Part shown: one piece after another, positions 29,017 through 36,541 of the stretch | Position numbering within the stretch: position 1 is the first letter of the stretch | Layout of the letters: each line of letters begins with the position of its first letter | NCBI GenBank assembly: GCA_014652975.1 | Contig: BMZV01000002.1 | Coordinates: 300,042-364,041 of the forward strand | DNA from: Kocuria marina | GTDB lineage: Bacteria > Actinomycetota > Actinomycetes > Actinomycetales > Micrococcaceae | Reading direction: 5' to 3' | Length of the DNA stretch: 64,000 bases | The notes under the pieces: model-generated | The model's input: the letters and a program-made list of their open reading frames with translations, nothing else | The model's database searches: none | What the model was told of the DNA's origin: nothing | Position numbers and translations under genes: made by a program

Positions 29017-29155
29017 TCGCCAAAACTCCTGGCGAACCAACCACCACGGCCTCCGCAGCGCATCGTGTCGCGTCCTCGAGGTGTGATCTGGACAACCCTC
29101 CCGTCCGCCGGCCCCCGCCTGCCACCGCACTGCGTCACGCGGAGTGACGGCGCGA

Positions 29156-29161
29156 TAGAGT
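29156..29161 (+). promoter_or_regulatory. -10 box of trpD, leaderless type
   Basis: TAGAGT fits TANNNT and ends seven bases before the trpD GTG at 29169, with no ribosome-binding site between. Confidence 0.55.
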
Positions 29162-29168
29162 CGAAGCC

Positions 29169-30224
29169 GTGACTACCTCGAACGCCTCCCGCACGAACAA
29201 CCACTGGCCAGACGTGTTGACGAGCTTGTCCCGCGGCGAGGACCTGTCATGGGACCAGTCCTACTGGGCCATGGACAACATCATGGCGGGCGAGGTCCCC
29301 GACACCGTGGTCGCGGGCTTCCTCATGGCACTGCGCACCAAGGGGGAGAGCGTGGCCGAGCTCAACGGTCTCGCGGACGCCATGGTCGCTCACGCCCGCC
29401 CCATCTCCGTTCCCGCCCCGGCGCTGGACATCGTGGGCACCGGCGGGGACCGCCTCTCGAGCGTCAACATCTCCACGATGTCCGCCCTGGTGTGCGCGGG
29501 GGCGGGGGTGCGGGTCGTGAAGCACGGCAACCGGGCGTCGTCGTCCAAATCGGGATCGGCGGACGTCCTGGAGGCCCTGGGCGTGCAGCTGGACATGCCC
29601 GTCGAGCGCGTCCAGCGCGCCGCGCGCGAGGTGGGGATCACCTTCCTGTTCGCGCAGACCTTCCACCCGTCCATGCGCTTCGCGGCCGCCGCACGCAAGG
29701 CCCTCGGGGTCGCCACTGCATTCAACTTCCTGGGCCCGATCACCAATCCGGCCAAGGTCAAGGCATCGGCGATCGGTGTCGCGGACGAGGCCCTGGCGCC
29801 GCTGATGGCCGGCGTGTTCCAGAACCGTGGCGACCGCGCGCTCGTCTTCCGCGGCGGTGACGGGCTCGACGAGTTGACCGTCACGGCGCCGTCCCGGATC
29901 TGGGAGGTGCGGGATGGCCGGACCACCGAGCACACGCTCGAGCCCCTGGACCTGGACATGCGGCGCGCCACGATCGAGGATCTGCGCGGCCAGGACGCTG
30001 CCTACAACGCCGGCGTGGTGCGCGACATCCTCGACGGATTGCAGGGGCACGTGCGTAACGCGGTGCTGCTCAATGCCGCCGCCGGGCTCGTCGCCATCGA
30101 CGAGAGCGCCGATGCTCCCTTCGCCGAACGTTTCGAGGCCGCCGTTGGGCGTGCGGCCGAGTCCATCGACTCGGGTGCGGCGCGAGACGTCCTCACCCGG
30201 TGGGTCGAGTTCGCCGCGCGGTGA
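29169..30224 (+). CDS. trpD: Anthranilate phosphoribosyltransferase
   Basis: 351-residue TrpD, transferring phosphoribose from PRPP to anthranilate in tryptophan synthesis. The PRPP-binding motif [18 protein letters not shown] is at about 90-107; [21 protein letters not shown] (about 118-138) and [19 protein letters not shown] (about 159-177) are family hallmarks. The GTG start follows a leaderless -10 box. It is isolated from other trp genes here, divergent from ctaE and followed by a terminator; no leader peptide rich in Trp codons is visible in front of it. Confidence 0.96.
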   Translation: MTTSNASRTNNHWPDVLTSLSRGEDLSWDQSYWAMDNIMAGEVPDTVVAGFLMALRTKGESVAELNGLADAMVAHARPISVPAPALDIVGTGGDRLSSVNISTMSALVCAGAGVRVVKHGNRASSSKSGSADVLEALGVQLDMPVERVQRAAREVGITFLFAQTFHPSMRFAAAARKALGVATAFNFLGPITNPAKVKASAIGVADEALAPLMAGVFQNRGDRALVFRGGDGLDELTVTAPSRIWEVRDGRTTEHTLEPLDLDMRRATIEDLRGQDAAYNAGVVRDILDGLQGHVRNAVLLNAAAGLVAIDESADAPFAERFEAAVGRAAESIDSGAARDVLTRWVEFAAR

Positions 30225-30279
30225 CCACCCGGTCGTCGCTCCCGCTCGGCCCGTCCGTGCGGTACCGCACAATCTGACG

Positions 30280-30318
30280 ACGACGCCGCTCGCCCGGTTT
30301 CCGGAGGAGCGGCGTCGT
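30280..30318. terminator. Terminator between trpD and the Lrp-type gene
   Basis: Outer stem ACGACGCCGCTC (30280-30291) with GAGCGGCGTCGT (30307-30318), with a short CCGG/CCGG inner pairing. It serves trpD and, on the other strand, the converging gene at 30338. Confidence 0.85.
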
Positions 30319-30337
30319 TCGTGCTACGGCCGGGGAG

Positions 30338-30619
30338 TCAGTCGTCGATCCCCAGGGAGAAGGCCGCATCCAGATCGTGCGTGCTGTACGTGCGGAAGGC
30401 GATGTTGGTGTTCGTGGACTCCACGCCCTCAACCTTGGACAGCTGATCGGCGATCACGTCCGCGAGCCGTTCGTGCTGGTGCACCCGAACCACGGCGATC
30501 AGGTCCCACTCACCAGTCACCGAATAGACCTCGGTCACGCCGCGGATGTCCGAGACCTCCTGGGCGACCTCGGGAATCCTGTCCGACGAGGTCTTGATCA
30601 AAACAATGGCGGTGAACAT
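30338..30619 (-). CDS. Stand-alone Lrp/AsnC ligand-binding domain protein
   Basis: 93 residues covering exactly one RAM (Lrp/AsnC effector-binding) domain: AIVLIKTSSDRIPEVAQEVS, VTGEWDLIAVVRV and TNTNIAFRTYS. There is no helix-turn-helix, so it does not bind DNA itself; such proteins form decamer-like rings that bind amino acids. The frame is open further upstream, but the ATG at 30619 has AAAGGA about six bases before it. TACAGT at 30646-30651 (minus strand) is a possible -10 box. The neighbour trpD makes an amino-acid-sensing role plausible, but that is inference. Confidence 0.88.
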   Translation of the reverse strand: MFTAIVLIKTSSDRIPEVAQEVSDIRGVTEVYSVTGEWDLIAVVRVHQHERLADVIADQLSKVEGVESTNTNIAFRTYSTHDLDAAFSLGIDD

Positions 30620-30714
30620 GGGGTTCCTTTCCACGGTGTCACTCCACTGTATCGGTGGGTCGATGGCGCGGCGGGCGTCTCGGAACGGCCGGTGGCAGGG
30701 GAGTCGTGGCCGTA

Positions 30715-31164
30715 TCAGCGACGACGAACTCGGGCCACGCCCGCCAGGACGAGGCGGTAGCCCACCAGGAAGACTCCCAGCACCACCAGGCTGACCAGGA
30801 CGAACGACCACGCCGTGCCATCGCCTGTGAGAACACGTAGGAGCATCCCGACGAGTTCGGTGCTCAGCCATACGACCACGCCAGTGGGCACCACAGCCGC
30901 CGGACGACGCGCTCCCCGTGCCATGAGCCACCCGATGAGCGTCCCCGCTAGGAAGGGCCACGCGGTGGTGAGCATGCCCAGGACGTCCTCACCGTGGGCT
31001 GAGCGCCCGATGGCGGCGAAGACGATCACCAGACCCAGGTCCACGGCCAGGAAAACGGGCCAGGCTCTCGTGGTTCGCTCGGCGGAAGGAGCTGATCGAG
31101 GCGATTGCGGGGGAGAGGCCACTGACGTGCGGGAGTCCGATCCGGGACGGGGTTGTGAGCTCAT
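30715..31164 (-). CDS. DUF3054 family membrane protein
   Basis: 149 residues with a Ser/Pro/Arg-rich N-terminal tail (1-33) and four hydrophobic segments (about 35-53, 62-82, 88-110 and 117-142), ending in basic VARVRRR. This fits the actinobacterial DUF3054 family of unknown function. TAAACT (31171-31176, minus strand) lies six bases before the ATG, so the transcript may be leaderless, although a GGAGAC directly before the ATG could also act as a weak ribosome-binding site. Confidence 0.8.
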   Translation of the reverse strand: MSSQPRPGSDSRTSVASPPQSPRSAPSAERTTRAWPVFLAVDLGLVIVFAAIGRSAHGEDVLGMLTTAWPFLAGTLIGWLMARGARRPAAVVPTGVVVWLSTELVGMLLRVLTGDGTAWSFVLVSLVVLGVFLVGYRLVLAGVARVRRR

Positions 31165-31170
31165 GTCTCC

Positions 31171-31176
31171 AGTTTA
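31171..31176 (-). promoter_or_regulatory. -10 box of the DUF3054 gene
   Basis: Minus-strand TAAACT ends six bases before the ATG at 31164. The further 150 bases up to 31327 are AT-rich around 31205-31260 and hold no gene. Confidence 0.5.
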
Positions 31177-31327
31177 TGGCGGGTTCTGGAAGCTTCCGAA
31201 CGGATGAATTTCAAAGTGAGAATCGCAGGATTTAGTTCGAGTTCCACCTATAACTTTAAGAACCGGCCCAAGGCGCTATGACGCTCTCATGGACTGGGCC
31301 AGCTGAGGTCGCCGCAGCGGGGGGTCT

Positions 31328-31695
31328 TCACCCCGCGAGAGCACGGACCTCCAGGGGCTGCCCACATGCCGCGGATGCTTTGGCTGCAAGTTTCAGAGCG
31401 CCGGCCTCACTGGCGACCTCCACGATCCAGCAGCCGCCCAGAGCGGGCCCCGAACTCACCCGCGGGCCGGGGAACACCGCGGGGGATCGCCAGCTGCACC
31501 CGTGGCATCGACGGTATGGGTGGCCTCGGGCGGGGTGAGGCCGCCGGCGAGGACCAGTTGCCCGGCGTCCTGCAGATCCTGGTTGAAGGTGGCAACCGCT
31601 TCGAAGGCGCGCTGCATGTCGTCCTCGGACTGACACGCCTTACCCGACGACTGGATGCCCGGATCGTGGAAGACGGAGATCATGAACCGTGCCAT
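31328..31695 (-). pseudogene. YCII-family protein gene with frameshift
   Basis: The first part (ATG at 31695) reads MARFMISVFHDPG then QLVLAGGLTPPEATHTVDATG, typical of the YCII/DGPF family of small dimeric proteins. At a run of five C (plus-strand G5 at 31482-31486) homology moves to another frame, which continues GPALGGCWIVEVASEAGALK and AAKASAACGQPLEVRALAG to a stop at 31328. One additional C would restore a single frame of about 122 codons, the normal family length. It is either a very recent pseudogene or a sequencing error in a homopolymer. YCII proteins often accompany ECF sigma factors; none is here. Confidence 0.75.
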
Positions 31696-32182
31696 GGTGG
31701 CATCTTTTCGTATTGTGGAATCTATTCCGCGCTGGAGTCTTGAGAAGAATGGGCTTCGTTGCGTCCGAAACATCGCGTCATGGTGGAACCAGAAGCATCC
31801 TGCCGAGGGATTCGAGCCGCGCGGCGACGTCGAACGGTCGGTACTGGCAGAGCGCGTGTGCCCTCATCATGACGCAGGTCGCCGGACTGAGTACATACAC
31901 GAGCAGAAACCCGAGATGTGTATCTAGACGCGTTGAGCAAAAGCGTCACGCAACGCGCCGTCCCGTAGCTTTGCATGGAGTCGCTCAGCCGGTGACCCAT
32001 GGGACGAGGGGCCGAGTCGCCGCCTGAGCTCACGGCCATCTGAGGCCTCCCAGAGGCTGAATCGGGTTCGCCCCATATCGCGTCGTTACTAACGTACCCC
32101 CATGACCGATAATGTACATTATGTAAAGTAGTCCGAAAGTGGAGTGGCCGGAACGGTCCCTGGGCCTCTCCCGCCGGCACCC
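31696..32182. other. Gene-free region with an AT-rich palindrome
   Basis: About 490 bases with no convincing coding sequence; open frames here lack protein-like composition and homology. The base composition is more AT-rich than the flanks. The only distinct element is a 14-base palindrome at 32109-32122. The region looks like decayed DNA between two broken genes. Confidence 0.6.
32109..32122. promoter_or_regulatory. Orphan palindrome ATAATGTACATTAT
   Basis: A perfect 14-base AT-rich palindrome in a GC-rich genome, resembling operators of MarR- or TetR-type repressors. No intact gene starts nearby: the YhgE-like remnant ends at 32183 on the minus strand. It may be the leftover control site of a lost gene. 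Confidence 0.4.
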
Positions 32183-32813
32183 TCAGCCCTCGGCCGACCG
32201 CAGCGCCCACTCCTTCTTGTGGTGCCCCAGCACCGTCAGGATGATTCCCAGCGCCGGCCATCCGATCGGTGCCCAGATCTCCCCCGCGGGTCGTCGTCGG
32301 ACAGGGGCACCACGTCCGTGACCCTCACGGTGGGCGGAGTCGCCCCCGTGGCTCCCGGCGTCTGCCCCGCACCCGAGCCACGCTGGGCCTGCACGAAACC
32401 CCCGGAGGCAGCGCCCCCACTTTGTCCCGGAGCCCCAGGGCCACCGGGGCCGCGCCGCCGCCCGACGCCATCTTCTGCGGCGCCTGTTGCATCCCCGCGA
32501 TCACTTGCTGGTCGATCCAGCGCTGCATGTTCGTCTCCACGCCCGTGAGCATCTGGGACGCCACCGGGCTGGCCGCACTCGCCGTGAGGATCTCGGGCTG
32601 CTCCCCCAGCACGATCCCGCCGCACACCTCCCGCGACGTGATCCCGTTGACCGCGTCCTCACTGTTGGCCATCGGGTGCAGCTCGAGCAGGTGCTCGGGC
32701 ATCTTCTGGGTAACAGCATCGACCTGCTCCTGCGAACCGACTACCGCCCCGGGCAGGTTCTCCACCCGGGACGTGGCCGTGGGCCATGCGAAAGCGAGAA
32801 GAACGACACACAC
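32183..32813 (-). pseudogene. YhgE/Pip-like membrane transport protein remnant
   Basis: Reading on the minus strand, LLAFAWPTATSRVENLPGAV, ILTASAASPVASQML and ETNMQRWIDQQVIAGMQQ (about 32813-32480) match the N-terminal extracytoplasmic part of YhgE/Pip-type (ABC-2-related) proteins. A second frame then gives PTVRVTDVVPLSDDDPRG (about 32335-32285), the juxtamembrane segment of the same family. A third frame ends with a single hydrophobic segment (WAPIGWPALGIILTVLGHH) at 32183. The expected five-helix permease domain is missing, so the gene has suffered frameshifts and a large deletion. Upstream bases to 33091 show nothing else recognisable. Confidence 0.6.
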
Positions 32814-33091
32814 GTCGCCCGCTCCCCCATCCCCCGCGTGCGCTCGCGCTCCCTGCAGGAGACACACGACGCGTTCGCAGTCGCCGTCGAGTCGCTACTC
32901 TCCGGGGTGCTTGCGGCCCCGGCCGACGGCTGACCACGGGCTGGGGACCATGGTCCGTCTCCGACGGCCGGGCCTGACCGTTGTACCGGGGCCCTGCTGC
33001 GCGAACGACGATCCGAACCCGCATACTCTGCAGCCGAAGCGGCCCCGCCCGCGCGGCGACGGAGTCGACGTGCCGGAACGCGCACGACCAC

Positions 33092-33120
33092 GGGCGGCCA
33101 CCCCGGAAGGGTGACCGCCC
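33092..33120 (-). terminator. Terminator after the GSP17M-type gene
   Basis: GGGCGGCCACCC (33092-33103) with GGGTGACCGCCC (33109-33120), one mismatch, and a five-base loop. It lies 60 bases beyond the minus-strand stop at 33181. Confidence 0.65.
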
Positions 33121-33180
33121 GTCGTCGTCAATTATTCAAACCGGTCGAGAGGGCGCCGGAGGGCGCGGACCGGCAGGGAG

Positions 33181-33639
33181 TCAGCGGTTGAGGACCGTGA
33201 TGGCCTCGTGGGCGCGCTCGGCTCGGACCTGCACCAGGTAGGTGTCCGCGGCCGTGGTGCGCACGGACTTGAAGTCTCGCTTCCCGCCGGTGGCCAGGTG
33301 CGCCACGAAACCGAAGATCACGCCCCACACGGCACCGATCACCACGGACCACAGGATGATGGACAGCCAGCCGAACGCCGGGGCGAACAGGCCGAACAGG
33401 ATGCCGATGAACAGGCCCAGCCACGCGCCGGAACCCAGGCCGGCGAGCGCGGCGCGGCCCTTGGTCAGGCGACCGGTGACGTATTCCTCGGAGCGCAGGC
33501 CCTCGCCCACGATCTTGACGGTGGAGACATCGAACTCGCGGTCGGAGAGCGTGTCCACGACGGCCTGGGCCTCGGCGTAATCGGGGAAGCGGGCGATCGT
33601 CTCGTATTTAGCGGCAGCGGTCTGGATCTCGTAGGCCAT
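33181..33639 (-). CDS. General stress protein 17M-like membrane protein
   Basis: 152 residues. The N-terminal domain (ETIARFPDYAEAQAVVDTLSD followed by VKIVGEGLRSEEYVTG, residues about 12-60) matches the general stress protein 17M domain. A glycine-rich double hydrophobic hairpin follows (GLGSGAWLGLFIGILFGLFA and IILWSVVIGAVWGVIFGFVA, about 67-112), then a C-terminal strand-rich end (TYLVQVRAERAHEAITVL). The ATG at 33639 is chosen over an upstream in-frame ATG at 33651 because GAGGGGA precedes it at good spacing. Function is unknown beyond association with stress in Firmicutes. Confidence 0.82.
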   Translation of the reverse strand: MAYEIQTAAAKYETIARFPDYAEAQAVVDTLSDREFDVSTVKIVGEGLRSEEYVTGRLTKGRAALAGLGSGAWLGLFIGILFGLFAPAFGWLSIILWSVVIGAVWGVIFGFVAHLATGGKRDFKSVRTTAADTYLVQVRAERAHEAITVLNR

Positions 33640-33716
33640 GATTCCCCTCACAATTGGTATGTATGATGCAAACGCCCCGCTTCCACCATATCAACCGGGC
33701 TCACGGCATCTAGAGC

Positions 33717-34910
33717 TCACAGCACCGAGCGGTAGACCTCCAGGGTCTGCTGCGCGATGGACTCCCACGAGAAGTGTTCCTCCGCGCGCGTGCGTCCCGC
33801 CTGCCCCATGCGGTGAGCGCGGTCGGGGTCGGAGACCACGTCGGTGAGGGCTGTGGCGAAGTCGTCCACGAACTTCTGGGGGTCCAAGGGTGTGCCGGTG
33901 CCGTCGGTGACCTGTTCGATGGGGACCAGGCGGCCGGTCTCGCCGTCGACGACGACTTCGGGGATGCCCCCGGTGGCAGTGGCGACCACGGCGGCGCCGC
34001 AGGCCATGGCTTCGAGGTTGACGATGCCCAGCGGTTCGTAGACGGAGGGGCACGCGAAGGCGGTGGCGTGGGAGAGGATCTGGATCACGGCGCGGCGGGG
34101 CAGCATCTTCTCGATGAGCACCACGCCCTCGCGCTCGGTCTTGAGCTGGTCGATGAGGGCGTTGACCTCGGCGCCGAGCTCGGGTGTGTCAGCGGCGCCG
34201 GCGCACAGGACCAGTTGCACCTCGGGCGGCAGCTGCAGAGCGGCGCGCAGGAGGTAGGGCACGCCCTTCTGGCGGGTCACGCGGCCCACGAAGACCACGG
34301 AGGGCTTGGTGGGGTCGATGCCGTACTCGTCCAGGACGTCGGTGTTCTCGTCTCGGTCCCACTGGCTGACGTCGATCCCGTTGTGCACGGTGCGTACACG
34401 CTGGGGGTCCACGTCCGGGTAGGAGGCGAGGATGTCGCGGCGCATGCCGTCGGACACGGCGATGATCGCGGCAGCGGCCTCGTAGGCGGTCTTCTCCGCG
34501 AAGCTGGACACCCGGTACCCGCCGCCGAGCTGTTCGGCCTTCCACGGGCGCAGGGGTTCCAGGGAGTGGGCGGAGAGCACGTGGGGGATGTCGTACATGA
34601 GGGAGGACAGGTGCCCACCCATGTTGGCGTACCACGTGTGGGAGTGCACCAGATCCGCGCCCTGGATGTCCCCGATCATGGTGAGGTCCACCCCGAGGGT
34701 CTGCACGGCGGCGTTGGCATCGGCCAGTTCACCCGGCACGGGATACGCTTGCACCTGGGCGCCATGGAAGTCCGGGTCCCGGGGTTCGCCGAAGCAGCGG
34801 ATGTTGAGGTCCACAAGCGGTGCGAGCACGCGGGACAACTCGGCCACGTGCACCCCCGCTCCCCCGTAGATGGTCGGCGGGAACTCTTTGCTCAGGATGT
34901 CTACTCGCAC
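33717..34910 (-). CDS. glgA: Glycogen synthase / maltose-1-phosphate synthase, GT4 type
   Basis: 397-residue GT-B glycosyltransferase of the actinobacterial GlgA type. The N-terminus VRVDILSKEFPPTIYGGAGVHV contains the KEFPP...GG nucleotide-sugar-binding loop. The C-terminal Rossmann domain has VVFVGRVTRQKGVPYLL and CPSVYEPLGIVNLEAMACG with the paired glutamates. Mycobacterial homologues make maltose-1-phosphate from ADP-glucose (GlgM), so the exact acceptor here is open. The GTG at 34910 is preferred to an ATG at 35006 because it starts the conserved N-terminus and has TACGCT six bases before it. It is divergent from glgC, which supplies its ADP-glucose. Confidence 0.92.
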   Translation of the reverse strand: MRVDILSKEFPPTIYGGAGVHVAELSRVLAPLVDLNIRCFGEPRDPDFHGAQVQAYPVPGELADANAAVQTLGVDLTMIGDIQGADLVHSHTWYANMGGHLSSLMYDIPHVLSAHSLEPLRPWKAEQLGGGYRVSSFAEKTAYEAAAAIIAVSDGMRRDILASYPDVDPQRVRTVHNGIDVSQWDRDENTDVLDEYGIDPTKPSVVFVGRVTRQKGVPYLLRAALQLPPEVQLVLCAGAADTPELGAEVNALIDQLKTEREGVVLIEKMLPRRAVIQILSHATAFACPSVYEPLGIVNLEAMACGAAVVATATGGIPEVVVDGETGRLVPIEQVTDGTGTPLDPQKFVDDFATALTDVVSDPDRAHRMGQAGRTRAEEHFSWESIAQQTLEVYRSVL

Positions 34911-34916
34911 ACTGCG

Positions 34917-34922
34917 AGCGTA
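34917..34922 (-). promoter_or_regulatory. -10 box of glgA, leaderless type
   Basis: Minus-strand TACGCT ends six bases before the GTG at 34910. No ribosome-binding site intervenes. Confidence 0.55.
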
Positions 34923-34954
34923 CTGCACGGGGGTGCTCGCACACAGGTGCGCAA

Positions 34955-34969
34955 AAGTTCGCGAAACTT
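34955..34969. promoter_or_regulatory. Inverted repeat between glgA and glgC
   Basis: AAGTT-CGCGA-AACTT in the 178-base divergent promoter region. It lies 45 bases upstream of the glgA start and could let one regulator control both glycogen genes. Short arms make this tentative. Confidence 0.35.
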
Positions 34970-35088
34970 CCGGCGACACGGTGTTCCGCCTTGCCGAGTG
35001 GGACACAATGACGGGGAAGACCAGTCAAAGACGACGCCGTGTTGTGGTCCGCGAGGGCTCTGACTGGCTCGGGAAGTGAGGGGTACGA

Positions 35089-36333
35089 ATGTCACGACAC
35101 AAGAAAGTCCTTGCCATCGTTCTGGCCGGTGGGGAGGGCAAGCGCCTGATGCCGTTGACGGAGGACCGGGCCAAGCCCGCCGTGCCGTTCGCGGGCGGGT
35201 ACCGGTTGATCGACTTCGCGCTGTCCAACCTGGTGAACTCGGGGTACCTGCAGATCGTGGTGCTCACCCAGTACAAGTCCCACTCCCTGGACCGGCACCT
35301 GTCCGAGACGTGGCGGTTGTCCACGCAGCTGGGCAACTACGTGACCTCGGTGCCCGCGCAGCAGCGCCGCGGCAAGGAATGGTTCCTGGGCTCGGCCAAC
35401 GCGATCTTCCAGTCCATGAACCTGATCGACGACGCCGATCCGGACATCGTGGTGGTCGTGGGCGCAGACCACGTGTACCGGATGGACTTCTCGGACATGG
35501 TGCGCAAGCACATCGAGTCCGGGGCCAAGGCGACCGTGGCCGGGGTGCGTCAGCCCATGGACATGGTCAAGTCCTTCGGTGTGATCGAGACCGACCCGCA
35601 GGACCCCACCCGGATCTCCCGGTTCGTGGAGAAGCCGGACTCCACCGCTCCCCTGCCGGACGACCCGAACGCGTTCCTCGCGTCTATGGGCAACTACGTC
35701 TTCGACCGGGACGCCCTCGTGGAGGCGCTGCGCGCGGACAACGAGCGCGGGGACACCAACCACGACATGGGCGGGGACATCATGCCCCACTTCGCGGACC
35801 GCGGTGAGGCCATGGTCTACGACTTCACCCACAACGACGTCCCGGGTTCCACCGACCGCGACCGCCAGTACTGGCGGGACGTGGGCACCCTGGATTCCTA
35901 CTACGACTCTCACATGGACCTGATCCGTCCGCTGCCGGTGTTCAACCTCTACAACTACGACTGGCCCATCTACACCCACCAGATCATGGCCCCGCCGGCC
36001 AGGACGGTGCGCGGGCCCAACGGTCAGGCCGGCGTGGCCTTCGACTCGATCGTCTCCCCCGGTGTGCTGATCACCGGCGGGCACGTGGGCTCCTCGGTGC
36101 TCTCCCCCAAGGTCAAGGTGGAGCACGACGCCCGCGTGACCGAATCGGTGCTCATGCAGAACGTGCAGATCGGCGCCGGGGCCACCGTGCACCGCACCAT
36201 CCTGGACAAGAACGTGATCGTCCCGCCCGGGTTCACGGTGGGCCTGGACCGCGAGCGCGACCTCGCCCGCGGGCTCACGGTCACGGATTCGGGGTTGACG
36301 ATCGCGCCCAAGAACTACCGCTTCCAGAACTGA
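35089..36333 (+). CDS. glgC: Glucose-1-phosphate adenylyltransferase
   Basis: 414-residue ADP-glucose pyrophosphorylase, the committed step of glycogen synthesis. The N-terminal nucleotidyltransferase domain has [20 protein letters not shown] (about 11-30) and [16 protein letters not shown] (about 32-47). [12 protein letters not shown] marks the active site and [11 protein letters not shown] the glucose-1-phosphate region. The C-terminal left-handed beta helix (about 300-414) includes [21 protein letters not shown] strong GTGAGGGG precedes the ATG. It is divergent from glgA and followed by a strong terminator, so it is monocistronic. Confidence 0.97.
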   Translation: MSRHKKVLAIVLAGGEGKRLMPLTEDRAKPAVPFAGGYRLIDFALSNLVNSGYLQIVVLTQYKSHSLDRHLSETWRLSTQLGNYVTSVPAQQRRGKEWFLGSANAIFQSMNLIDDADPDIVVVVGADHVYRMDFSDMVRKHIESGAKATVAGVRQPMDMVKSFGVIETDPQDPTRISRFVEKPDSTAPLPDDPNAFLASMGNYVFDRDALVEALRADNERGDTNHDMGGDIMPHFADRGEAMVYDFTHNDVPGSTDRDRQYWRDVGTLDSYYDSHMDLIRPLPVFNLYNYDWPIYTHQIMAPPARTVRGPNGQAGVAFDSIVSPGVLITGGHVGSSVLSPKVKVEHDARVTESVLMQNVQIGAGATVHRTILDKNVIVPPGFTVGLDRERDLARGLTVTDSGLTIAPKNYRFQN

Positions 36334-36362
36334 GTCCGGTTCTCGTTCCGTGACACCCACTC

Positions 36363-36392
36363 GGCGGCCCCGCTCACGCGAGCGGGGCCGCC
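36363..36392 (+). terminator. Terminator after glgC
   Basis: Perfect 13-base stem GGCGGCCCCGCTC with its complement around an ACGC loop, 29 bases after the stop. Confidence 0.9.
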
Positions 36393-36529
36393 GTCGTAGG
36401 CGCGGACGAGGGCGCGGTCGGGAGCCCGGGCGGGGATGACGACGCCGCACCGCGCCGTTGCCGACGGCAGCGTCGTCGTCTGCCCGGCACGCCCAGCGGG
36501 CCGCAAGCGGGCGCGGGCGGGCGGATGCC

Positions 36530-36535
36530 TACACT
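36530..36535 (+). promoter_or_regulatory. -10 box of pepN, leaderless type
   Basis: TACACT ends six bases before the ATG at 36542, which is therefore preferred to the upstream in-frame starts. Confidence 0.55.
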
Positions 36536-36541
36536 GGGGTC

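Noticed and set aside
29005..29168. Tryptophan attenuator before trpD
   Set aside because: The -10 box sits seven bases from the start codon, leaving no leader, and no run of Trp codons is present.
31722..32261. 179-codon minus-strand frame in the gene-free region
   Set aside because: No homology or protein-like pattern; it crosses the palindrome at 32109 and the end of the YhgE-like remnant.
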